Of a stretch of DNA of 64,000 bases, positions 16,476 through 24,270 are shown one piece after another (within the stretch, counting starts at the first letter, position 1; each line of letters opens with the position of its first letter). The notes under the pieces are model-generated. The model did no database searches. It saw nothing but the letters and a program-made list of their open reading frames with translations, and was not told the origin of the DNA. Where the stretch lies: the NCBI GenBank assembly GCA_016795465.1, contig JAEUHK010000106.1, forward strand, positions 1 through 64,000, given 5' to 3'. The DNA comes from Verrucomicrobiaceae bacterium (GTDB taxonomy: Bacteria > Verrucomicrobiota > Verrucomicrobiia > Verrucomicrobiales > Verrucomicrobiaceae). The position numbers were made by a program, and so were the translations under genes.

Positions 16476-17819
16476 ATGAAAGGTCCGAAGCGGATACACC
16501 AAAACAGCCTAACCGGTCAGCAGGGAGTCAATCTCATTGCTACGATTGTGGGTGAAATGGGCTTCCTTTGGACACCAACAGGCGGTTCCGCTGACGCTGG
16601 GATTGACGGATTTATCGAGATTCGACAGCCTGAGACTGGTGAGGCAACGAATCTCATTGTACAAGTTCAAAGCAAAGCCACGGTCAACCGCTGGGATAAC
16701 GAGACCGAGACCAAATTTGAGTATCGGTGCAACGAGCGAGACATCGACTACTGGATGCAAGGGAATGCGCCGGTTATTCTGGTCGTTTCTCGCCCAAGAG
16801 ACCGTGAGGCTTATTGGGTATCAGTGAAGCACTACTTTGAAGATTTGGACCATCGCAAGTCGAAAAAGGTCTCGTTCGATAAAGTTCGGAATTTGTTTTC
16901 AACAGCGACCGCAGATGAACTCTTCAGGATAGCAGCACCAGAATCTTCAGGCATCTATTTGGCTCCTCCTCCGATCCAAGAGCGACTAATATCAAATCTA
17001 CTGCCAGTGGCTCGATTTTCACAAACCATCTTTGTAGCATCGACGGCCCACCGCAAAAACGAAACTGTTTGGGCCGACATGAAGGAGCGTAGTGCCAAAC
17101 ATGGAAAAGCCTGGTTCCTCAAGGATGGAAAGATTGTGAGCTTCCATGATCTTCGCTCATCACCATGGAAAGAGATATGCGAACCGGGAACAACGGAATC
17201 CATTCACGCAGATGAGTGGGCGCGATCCCATGACCCTGTAAAGAAAGCTGATTTTTCCCGACTACTGAATCTATCTCTTGGGGACATGTTGAATGCCAAG
17301 TTTGTTAACTACTGGCACCCGAAAGGACGTGAGCCACTCTATTATTTTTCCAAGACACGCGATTTACAGGCAAAGCAGGTCAGTTGGAAACGCATCAAGG
17401 AGAGCAAAAGGACTGTCTTTGGCCCTCACTTTGGCAAAAAAGACCCATCGCGGATTATATACTACCGCCACCTTGCATTCATCCCATACTTCCTCCGCTT
17501 TGGCGGGCAATGGTATCTCGAAATTACGCCATCCTATCACTTCACCTCAGACGGCAAGGTGCCCTCAAAGTTTCGGGAGAGCTATCTTGCTGGAATCAAG
17601 CGCATCGAGAAGCACGAATCGGTTCGAGGCAATTTGGAATTTTGGGCAAGCTTCCTCACTGAACAAGATTTGTTCTCTAATTCACCACTGCTCACATTTG
17701 CGGAGCCAATGAGCTTCACCACAGACTTTGGAATCGCCGAAAAGGATTGGTTGACCAGAGTCGATGAGGACGAAGAGCAGATCGCCACCGACGCAAACTC
17801 AACCCTAGTGCTCCTATGA
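16476..17819 (+). CDS. DUF4365 nuclease-APAZ effector (DREN-APAZ, SPARDA type)
   Basis: 447 residues. Residues 12-150 are a DUF4365/PD-(D/E)XK nuclease: GIDG (Asp44), Glu48 and QSK (Gln65, Lys67) form the active-site pattern. The C-terminal half, especially about 300-400 (YYRHLAFIPYFLRFGGQWYLEI and YHFTSDG), fits APAZ, the domain that replaces the Argonaute N and PAZ domains. In SPARDA systems this effector pairs with a short pAgo and, once guide-directed target recognition triggers it, degrades DNA and RNA indiscriminately. Its stop overlaps the pAgo start (ATGA at 17816-17819). The coding sequence looks more A+T-rich than the BREX genes, suggesting separate acquisition. Confidence 0.82.
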   Translation: MKGPKRIHQNSLTGQQGVNLIATIVGEMGFLWTPTGGSADAGIDGFIEIRQPETGEATNLIVQVQSKATVNRWDNETETKFEYRCNERDIDYWMQGNAPVILVVSRPRDREAYWVSVKHYFEDLDHRKSKKVSFDKVRNLFSTATADELFRIAAPESSGIYLAPPPIQERLISNLLPVARFSQTIFVASTAHRKNETVWADMKERSAKHGKAWFLKDGKIVSFHDLRSSPWKEICEPGTTESIHADEWARSHDPVKKADFSRLLNLSLGDMLNAKFVNYWHPKGREPLYYFSKTRDLQAKQVSWKRIKESKRTVFGPHFGKKDPSRIIYYRHLAFIPYFLRFGGQWYLEITPSYHFTSDGKVPSKFRESYLAGIKRIEKHESVRGNLEFWASFLTEQDLFSNSPLLTFAEPMSFTTDFGIAEKDWLTRVDEDEEQIATDANSTLVLL

Positions 17820-19285
17820 TTGTGGAACTGCTTCCTGAGCCTGAGTTGGAGTTTGGCGCTGGGCGTCACGTTGATATTCGGTTTGGCCTTCGTAATTACG
17901 GACCAATAACGTTTGATGATCCTGTCGCCCCCCATGAGATTCGCCTTGGCATTGTAGGCACTGCGGTAACGATTAGTGGAGTCAAAGACTGGCTCGCGAA
18001 GTGCCGAAATGGAGTGCCTGCAAAAGTGAGCAAGAAGCCTAACTTGTTCCCTTCTTTTCCAGGTTTTAATTCAGAAGGGTGCTTTCGATGCGAATGGGTG
18101 ACCTCTGAGAAACTAGAGGGCACAATCAATCCACGACTTATCGAATCAATCATCCAGACAAATGTTCGAGATGTAGGGATACCAAAGCTAGTTGAATTGT
18201 TCATCGAAGAGTGTCGTCGGCTCTGCGAGAAGTCTTCTATTGATGTCCTGATCTGTGCTCCGCCTCAAGACATGCTCGCTTATACTGATCATGGAACAAC
18301 AATAATCTCAGAGGATACCGTTGACGAAACAGCAGATCCGGAGCCCCAAGACAGTGAAGGCAATGCCGAGGTTGGCACCGACTTCCACGATATGCTCAAG
18401 GCCCACGGCATGTCACTCCCGAAGCCTATTCAAATGGTCAGGCCTGCGACCTATGACGAGACGATCACGCACTCAACGCACAAGGGCGTTGTTCGCCGAG
18501 TGCAAGACCCTGCAACACGAGCTTGGAACTTTCACACCGCGTTATATTACAAGGCTGGCGGAACCCCGTGGAGACTTGCAAGATCGCCATCGGAATATGC
18601 TTCGTGTTTTGTGGGCGTCAGTTTCTACAGGAGCCGTGACAAGCAAAGGGTATTCACAAGTGTTGCGCAAGTGTTCAACGAGCGCGGCGAAGGCATGATT
18701 CTTCGTGGAGGAGAAGCAAAAAAGTCTGAAGATGACCGCCAACACCATCTGACAAGAGAAGATATGGAGGCATTGCTTCATAAAGGACTAACAGCCTTTC
18801 ATCGTGAGCACAAGCATTGGCCGGCCAGAGTCGTTGTTCATAAAACATCGGCCTTTAACGACGACGAGATGAATGGTTGTGACGACGCACTAACCAAACT
18901 CCACATTGCATCTCGGGATCTCATCTCGATCTCCGACTCGTTTATTAGGCTTTACCGCCCAGGTTCCTACCCTCCTCTGCGTGGCACTTTTCTGAGTCTT
19001 GACGATCGCAATAGTGTTCTCTACACAAGAGGCAGCATAGACTTCTATCAGCTTTATCCAGGCATGTATGTTCCTCGAACTCTTGCCTTTGTGAGCGCCG
19101 ACGTTGAACAGCCTGCGAAGACACTAGCCAAAGAGATTTTGGCACTCACGAAAATGAACTGGAATAACACTCAGTTTGACGCTGCATACCCCATCACAAT
19201 AAAAGCAGCACGACAAGTCGGTGCGATCCTGAAGTATCTTGACTCCGACTCCCCAATTCAAGCCGGCTATGCCTTTTACATGTAG
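17816..19285 (+). CDS. Short prokaryotic Argonaute (MID-PIWI), catalytically inactive
   Basis: 489 residues, the length of short pAgos. The MID domain lies in about 45-160; the PIWI domain starts near 225 with QDPATRAWNFHTALYYKAGG and ends with MNWNNTQFDAAYPITIK (447-463), a signature of the Argonaute C-terminus. Catalytic residues are lost: the first Asp position reads GVSFY (Ser269) and the RVVVHKTS strand has Lys343 in place of Asp, so it should bind guide and target without slicing. It forms the recognition half of the SPARDA-like module with the upstream DUF4365-APAZ protein. An acidic linker (165-190, many Asp/Glu) interrupts MID and PIWI. Confidence 0.87.
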   Translation: MIVELLPEPELEFGAGRHVDIRFGLRNYGPITFDDPVAPHEIRLGIVGTAVTISGVKDWLAKCRNGVPAKVSKKPNLFPSFPGFNSEGCFRCEWVTSEKLEGTINPRLIESIIQTNVRDVGIPKLVELFIEECRRLCEKSSIDVLICAPPQDMLAYTDHGTTIISEDTVDETADPEPQDSEGNAEVGTDFHDMLKAHGMSLPKPIQMVRPATYDETITHSTHKGVVRRVQDPATRAWNFHTALYYKAGGTPWRLARSPSEYASCFVGVSFYRSRDKQRVFTSVAQVFNERGEGMILRGGEAKKSEDDRQHHLTREDMEALLHKGLTAFHREHKHWPARVVVHKTSAFNDDEMNGCDDALTKLHIASRDLISISDSFIRLYRPGSYPPLRGTFLSLDDRNSVLYTRGSIDFYQLYPGMYVPRTLAFVSADVEQPAKTLAKEILALTKMNWNNTQFDAAYPITIKAARQVGAILKYLDSDSPIQAGYAFYM

Positions 19286-19347
19286 GGCAGCACTTCGCTC
19301 ATGTTGATGATGGTGTGCCGGATTTGCCACAACACACCTCAAGAGCC

Positions 19348-19842
19348 ATGAACGATCTCATTTGCTACCAGTTCAGCCGGGACCGTGTTGAGGCCGGGGA
19401 TGCCAAGGATTTTCTGTCCCGGTTTGGCAAGTTTCGTGTTCCCGTGGGCAAGCAGCTCCAGGAAATGATGAACAGCCTGGCCCTCATGATCGAAGGCTAT
19501 GATGACGATCCACGGGAGATATATGCGATCCCGGAGGTCAGGACGTTTTACCAGCAGCTTTGGCAGCGATGGCCCTACTGGCTATATTTCTGCAATCTGG
19601 ACACCGAGAACCTCATGATGATGGTGATGTGCTGTCTCGACTCACTGGATGCGCTCAAGGTCCAGGGACAGCCACAGGTTCAGGTGCAGATCAATCCCTT
19701 GGAGGTGGTGCAGTTCATCAGCGGTGGTTTTGTGCCGATGAACGAGATGTGTGAACGTGCCGGAATGAGTGAGCGCCAGATCTTCGAGCGAACCAAGGCG
19801 GTGTTCGGCTATTTCAACCTGCCTTTCGATGTGCAGCGTTGA
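19348..19842 (+). CDS. Hypothetical protein in defence island
   Basis: 164 residues from ATG 19348 (an upstream GTG-type start at 19315 adds 11 unlikely residues). The protein starts MNDLICYQFSRDRVEAGD and is rich in hydrophobic helices and Met/Gln; the C-terminus (GGFVPMNEMCERAGMSERQIFERTKAVFGYF) looks like a helix-turn-helix-like helical segment. I do not recognise a family. It is 62 bases after the pAgo gene, in the same orientation, and could be cotranscribed with it. Confidence 0.65.
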   Translation: MNDLICYQFSRDRVEAGDAKDFLSRFGKFRVPVGKQLQEMMNSLALMIEGYDDDPREIYAIPEVRTFYQQLWQRWPYWLYFCNLDTENLMMMVMCCLDSLDALKVQGQPQVQVQINPLEVVQFISGGFVPMNEMCERAGMSERQIFERTKAVFGYFNLPFDVQR

Positions 19843-19874
19843 AGAATTCCATCATCACGTCGTCGAAAGACCTC

Positions 19875-20312
19875 ATGAAGCTGATTCTGGCCCTCCTGCT
19901 ACCCGTCCTTGCCTTTGCTGATCCTGCCTCGTCCCTCGCCGGTAAAAATGCCAGCCTGAGAGACGAGAAGGGCAAATCCACGACAACCACCAGCACATCA
20001 GGTTCCAAGACGACTTTCAGAGACGCCCAGGGAAGAATGACAGGGACAGCCACACAATCGAGCAGTGGCAAAACAACCTTCCGCGATGCCCAAGGAAGAA
20101 TGACCGGCACTTCAAGCACCAGCGGAACGAAAACGACCTGCCGGGATTCACAGGGACGGATCAGCGGAACAACCTCAACATCCTCATCTGGAGTCACTAC
20201 CTACCGAGATCCGTCAGGCCGAATCACAGGCACCAGCACCGTGAGAGGCAACACCATTACTTTCCGGGACTCATCTGGACGGCTTACAGGAACAGCGACC
20301 GTAAAGAAGTGA
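19875..20312 (+). CDS. Secreted RDxxGRxxGT-repeat protein
   Basis: 145 residues from ATG 19875. The N-terminus MKLILALLLPVLAFADP is a clear signal peptide. The mature part consists of about five tandem units of 20-25 residues with the core FRDxxGRxxGT, separated by Ser/Thr-rich linkers; one unit has Cys in place of Phe. The pattern is reminiscent of minimal YD-type or beta-solenoid repeats. The gene overlaps nothing and converges on the reverse transcriptase gene 19 bases away. Function is unknown. It is odd to find a secreted repeat protein between defence modules. Confidence 0.72.
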   Translation: MKLILALLLPVLAFADPASSLAGKNASLRDEKGKSTTTTSTSGSKTTFRDAQGRMTGTATQSSSGKTTFRDAQGRMTGTSSTSGTKTTCRDSQGRISGTTSTSSSGVTTYRDPSGRITGTSTVRGNTITFRDSSGRLTGTATVKK

Positions 20313-20331
20313 CCTGCTTTGTTACCGGCAT

Positions 20332-21690
20332 CTATGATGTAGCCGCTTCAATTTCGGCCTGCAGCTTACGCCAGTGATTTTTGACCTGCTTCTTGATGCC
20401 AGGGTCGCCCATGATTCGAGCAGCCCGATATGCATAGCTCAAGAAATTACGCCTCTCCTCTTTGGTTTTCCCAAGCAGTGGTCCCAGATAAGAATAGCGG
20501 CGATATAACAGCTTCCTTTTGAGGGGGGACGGAGTTTCGGCTCCAGATGACTCATCGGCCTTGGCACGCTGTTGAAGGGCATGCCGAATCCCTGCTCGCA
20601 TCCTCTGGTAGAATCGAGCAAGGGATGATGGTCGAAGACGCCTGTGCTTGCCATCGAAGGTAAAGCCCAAGTATTGCAGCGGCTCTCCACTAATCGGGCG
20701 CTGGGCTGCAAATGAGATTCTATCCGTTTTGGCCGGATTGACCTGTAAACGCAACTGAGCCATCCACGACATGACTTCCCTCTCGGCATCGTCACGCAGC
20801 TCATCACTGGGCATCACCATCAAGATGTCATCACAGTAGCGTCGATAGAGACCACCATGACTTGAAGCGAAGGCATTCAAAGCTGCATCCATTTCAAGCA
20901 TGTAGATGTTCGCGAGAACGGCACTGATCGGTGAGCCCTGGGGAATGCCTTTTGAGCTGGTGTTGATTTGTAGAAGTCCCTTTTTACGAACCCACTCACG
21001 GAAGCGATGTGGAGGGCAAAGCCGGTTTGGATTATCCTCGACGGTGAAATTGCCAGAACGATCAAGCAACGGCAGACGGTGTGGACCAAGACTGCGCGGA
21101 TTGTGTTTCGGAATGTGAACTGCATCGAAAAGGGCATCACGTTCAATTTGGCAGTAGCGAGTGATGGCCTTGAAGACGGCGAAATGGTCAGATGGAAGAC
21201 GCTGCACGCCAAGACTATTTGACCACGCTTGCTTGAGCAATGTGTGATCGAGGTTTCCGAAGAAGTCACTCACATCCATTGCCAGCGCTGAGCATGTCGG
21301 CCGGCTCTCGATGAACTCGAAAACCTCTTTGGCATGATGCACATTGGAACGTCCGCTGAGTTTACGAAAGGCGGTGACACATTGGTGCAGGCCTCGATGA
21401 GCAAGTGCAGCTTCATATCGCTCGCTCAGAATGTCAGAGTAGTGCGCAAAGATATGTGAATCGGCATGTCCGGCATAAGCGATGACACGCCTTTTCGGAG
21501 GCTTAAGACTATACCCGCCGGACTCCAGTGGACCAATCTTCTGCGTTTCCACTACAGAAAAGATAAAGGGGAGAAAGGCGTGCTGAGCCACTCGAACTGC
21601 AGAGGTCACAAGCGCCTCTGCCGCGGAATGGTTCAAAGGCAGATCAAAATGGACGTAAGACCGGTGTCGGTATGTGAATGAAGTTGGCAT
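20332..21690 (-). CDS. drt2: Defence-associated reverse transcriptase (UG/DRT, probably DRT2)
   Basis: 452 residues. Motif A is AMDVSDFF (Asp139), motif B GIPQGSPIS (248-256), motif C RRYCDDIL with the YCDD core at 285-288, and motif D/E NPAKTDR and YLGFTF. There is no maturase, integrase or X domain, so it is not a group II intron. The N-terminus (YRHRSYVHFDLPL), the YCDD core and the segment between motifs A and B match my recollection of the Drt2 family, which copies an ncRNA encoded directly upstream into concatemeric cDNA that becomes a toxic repetitive gene during infection. The 428-base structured leader here fits that architecture. DRT9 or another UG class is the main alternative. Confidence 0.8.
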   Translation of the reverse strand: MPTSFTYRHRSYVHFDLPLNHSAAEALVTSAVRVAQHAFLPFIFSVVETQKIGPLESGGYSLKPPKRRVIAYAGHADSHIFAHYSDILSERYEAALAHRGLHQCVTAFRKLSGRSNVHHAKEVFEFIESRPTCSALAMDVSDFFGNLDHTLLKQAWSNSLGVQRLPSDHFAVFKAITRYCQIERDALFDAVHIPKHNPRSLGPHRLPLLDRSGNFTVEDNPNRLCPPHRFREWVRKKGLLQINTSSKGIPQGSPISAVLANIYMLEMDAALNAFASSHGGLYRRYCDDILMVMPSDELRDDAEREVMSWMAQLRLQVNPAKTDRISFAAQRPISGEPLQYLGFTFDGKHRRLRPSSLARFYQRMRAGIRHALQQRAKADESSGAETPSPLKRKLLYRRYSYLGPLLGKTKEERRNFLSYAYRAARIMGDPGIKKQVKNHWRKLQAEIEAATS

Positions 21691-21965
21691 GAAAATGAAG
21701 CTTCAACCGGGAGTGGGGGCATTGCGATGATCCCGGCCATTTCTGGCCCAATCCATCCCGGTTAGAAGCTGAGTTTCAGTCCGTCGGCGACCTGCCTTCG
21801 GTGTCTGATCGCGGAAGTTTCATCCTCGCATCGGAGGGCGTTTGGCTAGCCCCAATCCCTGTTTCAGAATTGGGCACCTCCTCCATAAAAAGTGACCGAA
21901 GAAACGATCTGTTTTGACTTCAAAGGCTTGCCAAAAGTGAGGTCAAAAGGCGTCGTGAAAAGCAA
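21691..21965 (-). ncRNA. Candidate DRT template ncRNA upstream of the reverse transcriptase
   Basis: This 5' leader has no recognised gene but much paired structure. A 14-bp stem with one bulged A joins 21699-21712 to 21756-21770 and encloses a perfect hairpin GGCCA-GAAA-TGGCC (21735-21748). A second 8-bp stem lies at 21851-21874. A 7-bp inverted repeat pairs 21912-21918 with 21942-21948. The motif TGAAAC occurs three times in the minus-strand sense. One plus-strand (cDNA-sense) frame has no stop from 21699 to 21914 (72 codons). Boundaries are inferred from the promoter-like element upstream and the RT start; DRT2 ncRNAs are of comparable size. Confidence 0.6.
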
Positions 21966-21972
21966 ATTTTGA

Positions 21973-22001
21973 ATCGTATGAGGAGCCCAAACTACCTCGA
22001 A
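21973..22001 (-). promoter_or_regulatory. Possible sigma70-type promoter for the ncRNA and RT
   Basis: On the minus strand TTCGAG (21996-22001) and TACGAT (21973-21978) are 17 bases apart, each matching 4 of 6 consensus positions. Transcription would start near 21965, giving a leader of about 275 bases before the reverse transcriptase ATG. The match is weak. Confidence 0.3.
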
Positions 22002-22118
22002 CTTTGCTAACCATCCGCAGACGAAATATTTTTTCTGGAACGCCTCGGCTCTGACGGGCTTTTGATCCGATCACCGACCGAGTTCGGGTTTATACTTGCC
22101 AACTCTCGCCGGTTGAGA

Positions 22119-22739
22119 TTACCTGAATTCCTCCAACCCTGTCCATGCAGATCGAACTGGCTGACGTGTCCTTGGGTCAATCAAGCCGACTTCTTCCAGT
22201 GTCCAGTTCATGCGCCCGAAATTGCACGGAGCGCAAGTGATCACCATATTGTCCAGGTTGTTGTCTCCACCACGGGCATGAGGAAGGAGGTGGTCATACT
22301 GCAACCACATCGCCTGAAATGCAGCGTGTTGTTCGGGGTTCTTCGAGCCCCATGAAAGCGCATCGGGATACGCCTTCTTGATGCGCTCTCGGATCTCCTT
22401 GCGAATGAGGGGTATGCCACAGAACCGGCAGTGAAACCCATCGCGTTGATGAAGGGCGTTCTTTTCGGCAGTGGTGGGCATGCGGAGCTTTACCCGGTGC
22501 TCTTTGGGAATACTGGGCGGCGCATTCTCAATCGGGCGATATTGCACATACGGGCTATTGCTGCCCCAGAGGGATTCCGTCCAATCTCGAATCGCAGGGA
22601 TGTCTGCCTGACGGATCAATTCGTGAGCCAGCTTTGGATTGCCAGCGAGGTGTGCCAGGACCGCAGACTCAAGCAGACGCGCAGCTTCGCCGATTTCGGG
22701 TATGGGTTCTCGGAGGCAGGTGCGCAGGCTTGCAGTCAT
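22119..22739 (-). CDS. HNH endonuclease
   Basis: 206 residues from ATG 22739; a TTG at 22769 would add ten. The C-terminal half is an HNH nuclease: CRFCG, then YDHLLPHARGGDNNLDNMV with the catalytic Asp-His, and CAPCNFGR, where two CxxC pairs make the zinc knuckle. HNH enzymes nick or cut DNA. It lies 428 bases upstream of the reverse transcriptase in the same orientation and may be an independent restriction-like gene or an accessory of the RT locus. It is the last gene of the island before tRNA-Cys. Confidence 0.82.
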   Translation of the reverse strand: MTASLRTCLREPIPEIGEAARLLESAVLAHLAGNPKLAHELIRQADIPAIRDWTESLWGSNSPYVQYRPIENAPPSIPKEHRVKLRMPTTAEKNALHQRDGFHCRFCGIPLIRKEIRERIKKAYPDALSWGSKNPEQHAAFQAMWLQYDHLLPHARGGDNNLDNMVITCAPCNFGRMNWTLEEVGLIDPRTRQPVRSAWTGLEEFR

Positions 22740-22880
22740 GTGTTCACGGAAAGCTCCTCTGATAAACAAAGATGCATGCAGGAGAAGCCGGAACTGGTTT
22801 CAGACACCGCCAAACATCCACAGAAGTGGTCGAACATGTTCTTACTTTTGTTCTTACTTTGCACGTTACAGCGTGCGAAA

Positions 22881-22896
22881 CCTTGATTTTACAAGG
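22881..22896 (-). terminator. Short hairpin following tRNA-Cys
   Basis: CCTTG and CAAGG pair around a six-base A/T loop directly after the CCA end, followed by TTT in the direction of tRNA transcription. A second 5-bp hairpin (GCACG...CGTGC) is at 22861-22876. This is a weak intrinsic terminator. Confidence 0.45.
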
Positions 22897-22971
22897 TGGA
22901 GGCGAGGGCGGGAATTGAACCCGCGCATACCGGTTTTGCAGACCAGTGCATTACCACTTTGCTACCTCGCC
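22897..22971 (-). tRNA. tRNA-Cys (anticodon GCA)
   Basis: Read on the minus strand, the 7-bp acceptor stem GGCGAGG/CCTCGCC, a D-arm with GTGGTAA, the anticodon loop CTGCAAA with anticodon GCA, and the T-loop GGTTCAATTCC form a full cloverleaf. The CCA end is encoded (22897-22899). Its 3' end faces the defence island, the usual geometry for an island integrated at a tRNA attachment site. Confidence 0.95.
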
Positions 22972-23024
22972 ATTTCCTGTTCTGGAGGAAAGTGCGCCGA
23001 TACTAGGCGCGGGGCTCCGGTGTG

Positions 23025-23894
23025 TCAAATGAAGCGGCTGAGGAGGGGCAGGAGCTCCTCGACGGTGCTTGCGGGCCAGAGGGAGCGAGCCGTCATGATG
23101 GCGCTGTCGAGGGCGCGGTGCTCGGGGGCGTCCGGGACGGTGGGAATGCGAGGAATGACACGGGCCAGCACGGCCTTGGCGGAGGCCACGTTGGCATGCA
23201 GGTGGCCGATGACGGCCTCCGCGGTCACCGCCTCCTCCTCGACCTTCCAGCAATCGTAGTCCGTGATCATGGCCAACGTGGCGAGGCCGATCTCCGCCTC
23301 GCGGGCGAGCTTTGCCTCCGGCAGATTCGTCATGCCGATGACATCAAAACCGAGCTGGCGGTTCGCGTTCGACTCTGCGCGTGTCGAAAAAGCCGGCCCG
23401 TCCATGCAGACGTAGGTGCCGCCGTTGTGCACGCGGAGGCCCAAAGCCTGGCTTTCCTCATGCAAAAGCGTGCGCAGGCCCGTCGAGATCGGATCGCCAA
23501 AGGCTACATGCGCCACGATGCCGCGGCCGAAGAAGGTGTGATGCTCGCGGCGGCTCGTGCGGTCGAAAAACTGGTCCGGCAGCACGATGTCACGCGGATG
23601 ATACTGCTCCTGCAGGCTGCCCACGGCCGTCACGGCGATGATCCAGCGCACGTTCAGGCTGCGGAGAGCCCAGATGTTCGCCCGATGGTTCAGCTCCGTG
23701 GGCAGGAGGCGATGCCCTTTGCCATGCCGCGGCAGGAAAACGACACGCCGCCCGGCAAAGTCACCCGCGATCAGCTTGTCACTCGGCGGCCCGAAAGGTG
23801 TCGAGACGCTGATCTCCTCGCGGTTCGAGAAGCCGTCGAGGTCGTAAAGGCCGGAGCCGCCGATGATGCCAATGGCAGGTGGAGAGTCAGTCAT
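23025..23894 (-). CDS. mtnP: S-methyl-5'-thioadenosine phosphorylase
   Basis: 289 residues, the family size. IGIIGGSGLYDLDG opens the phosphorylase fold; PRHGKGH and NHRANIWAL form the phosphate/ribose site; MDGPAFSTRAES and GMTNLPEAKLAREAEI are family signatures; ITDYDCW supplies the acidic residue for adenine recognition. It cleaves methylthioadenosine to adenine and methylthioribose-1-phosphate in the cytoplasm, the first step of methionine salvage. It stands alone beside tRNA-Cys, with no mtnA seen nearby. Confidence 0.95.
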   Translation of the reverse strand: MTDSPPAIGIIGGSGLYDLDGFSNREEISVSTPFGPPSDKLIAGDFAGRRVVFLPRHGKGHRLLPTELNHRANIWALRSLNVRWIIAVTAVGSLQEQYHPRDIVLPDQFFDRTSRREHHTFFGRGIVAHVAFGDPISTGLRTLLHEESQALGLRVHNGGTYVCMDGPAFSTRAESNANRQLGFDVIGMTNLPEAKLAREAEIGLATLAMITDYDCWKVEEEAVTAEAVIGHLHANVASAKAVLARVIPRIPTVPDAPEHRALDSAIMTARSLWPASTVEELLPLLSRFI

Positions 23895-24024
23895 GCGGCC
23901 GCGAGGGTAGAAAGGCCGCGGCGAGGTTCAAACAGCTCGTTGCTTGAAAAACCGTCCGCAGATGAACATCGTATCGGAAAGGGCCGTCTCACAATGGCCG
24001 TTTTGCCCCCAGAATCTGAGTCCC

Positions 24025-24270
24025 ATGAAAACCCTCCAAAGCCTCGCCATCATCGCTGTGCTGACGCTGCTTTCCGCGTGCGCGATACCTGACCTCAACT
24101 CCGCCCCCGGTGCCTACTGCATCCGGACACGGGATGGCCGCGAGGTCTTGTGTGATGGCAAACCTCTCCTTCAGGAAAGCACCGGCTACTACCGCTACCG
24201 CACGCGGGAAAATCGCGACGCCGTGATCCGCAAGGACGACGTGGCAGCCATCGAGAAACGCAACGCGTGA
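24025..24270 (+). CDS. Small lipoprotein, YgdI/YgdR (DUF903) type
   Basis: 81 residues from ATG 24025. The signal peptide ends in the lipobox LLSAC. The mature part YCIRTRDGREVLCDGKPLL..STGYYRYRTREN and DDVAAIEKR follows the YgdI/YgdR pattern, a small SH3-like beta barrel. Such lipoproteins are envelope-anchored with unknown function. The stop overlaps the GTG start of maf, so the two are translationally coupled. Confidence 0.8.
   Translation: MKTLQSLAIIAVLTLLSACAIPDLNSAPGAYCIRTRDGREVLCDGKPLLQESTGYYRYRTRENRDAVIRKDDVAAIEKRNA

Noticed and set aside
20332..21690. Group II intron or retron assignment for the reverse transcriptase
   Set aside because: No maturase X or HNH domain is fused, no intron ends were seen, and the insert between motifs A and B and the YCDD core fit the UG/DRT group better. 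Retron RTs are shorter and have a VTG motif that I do not find.
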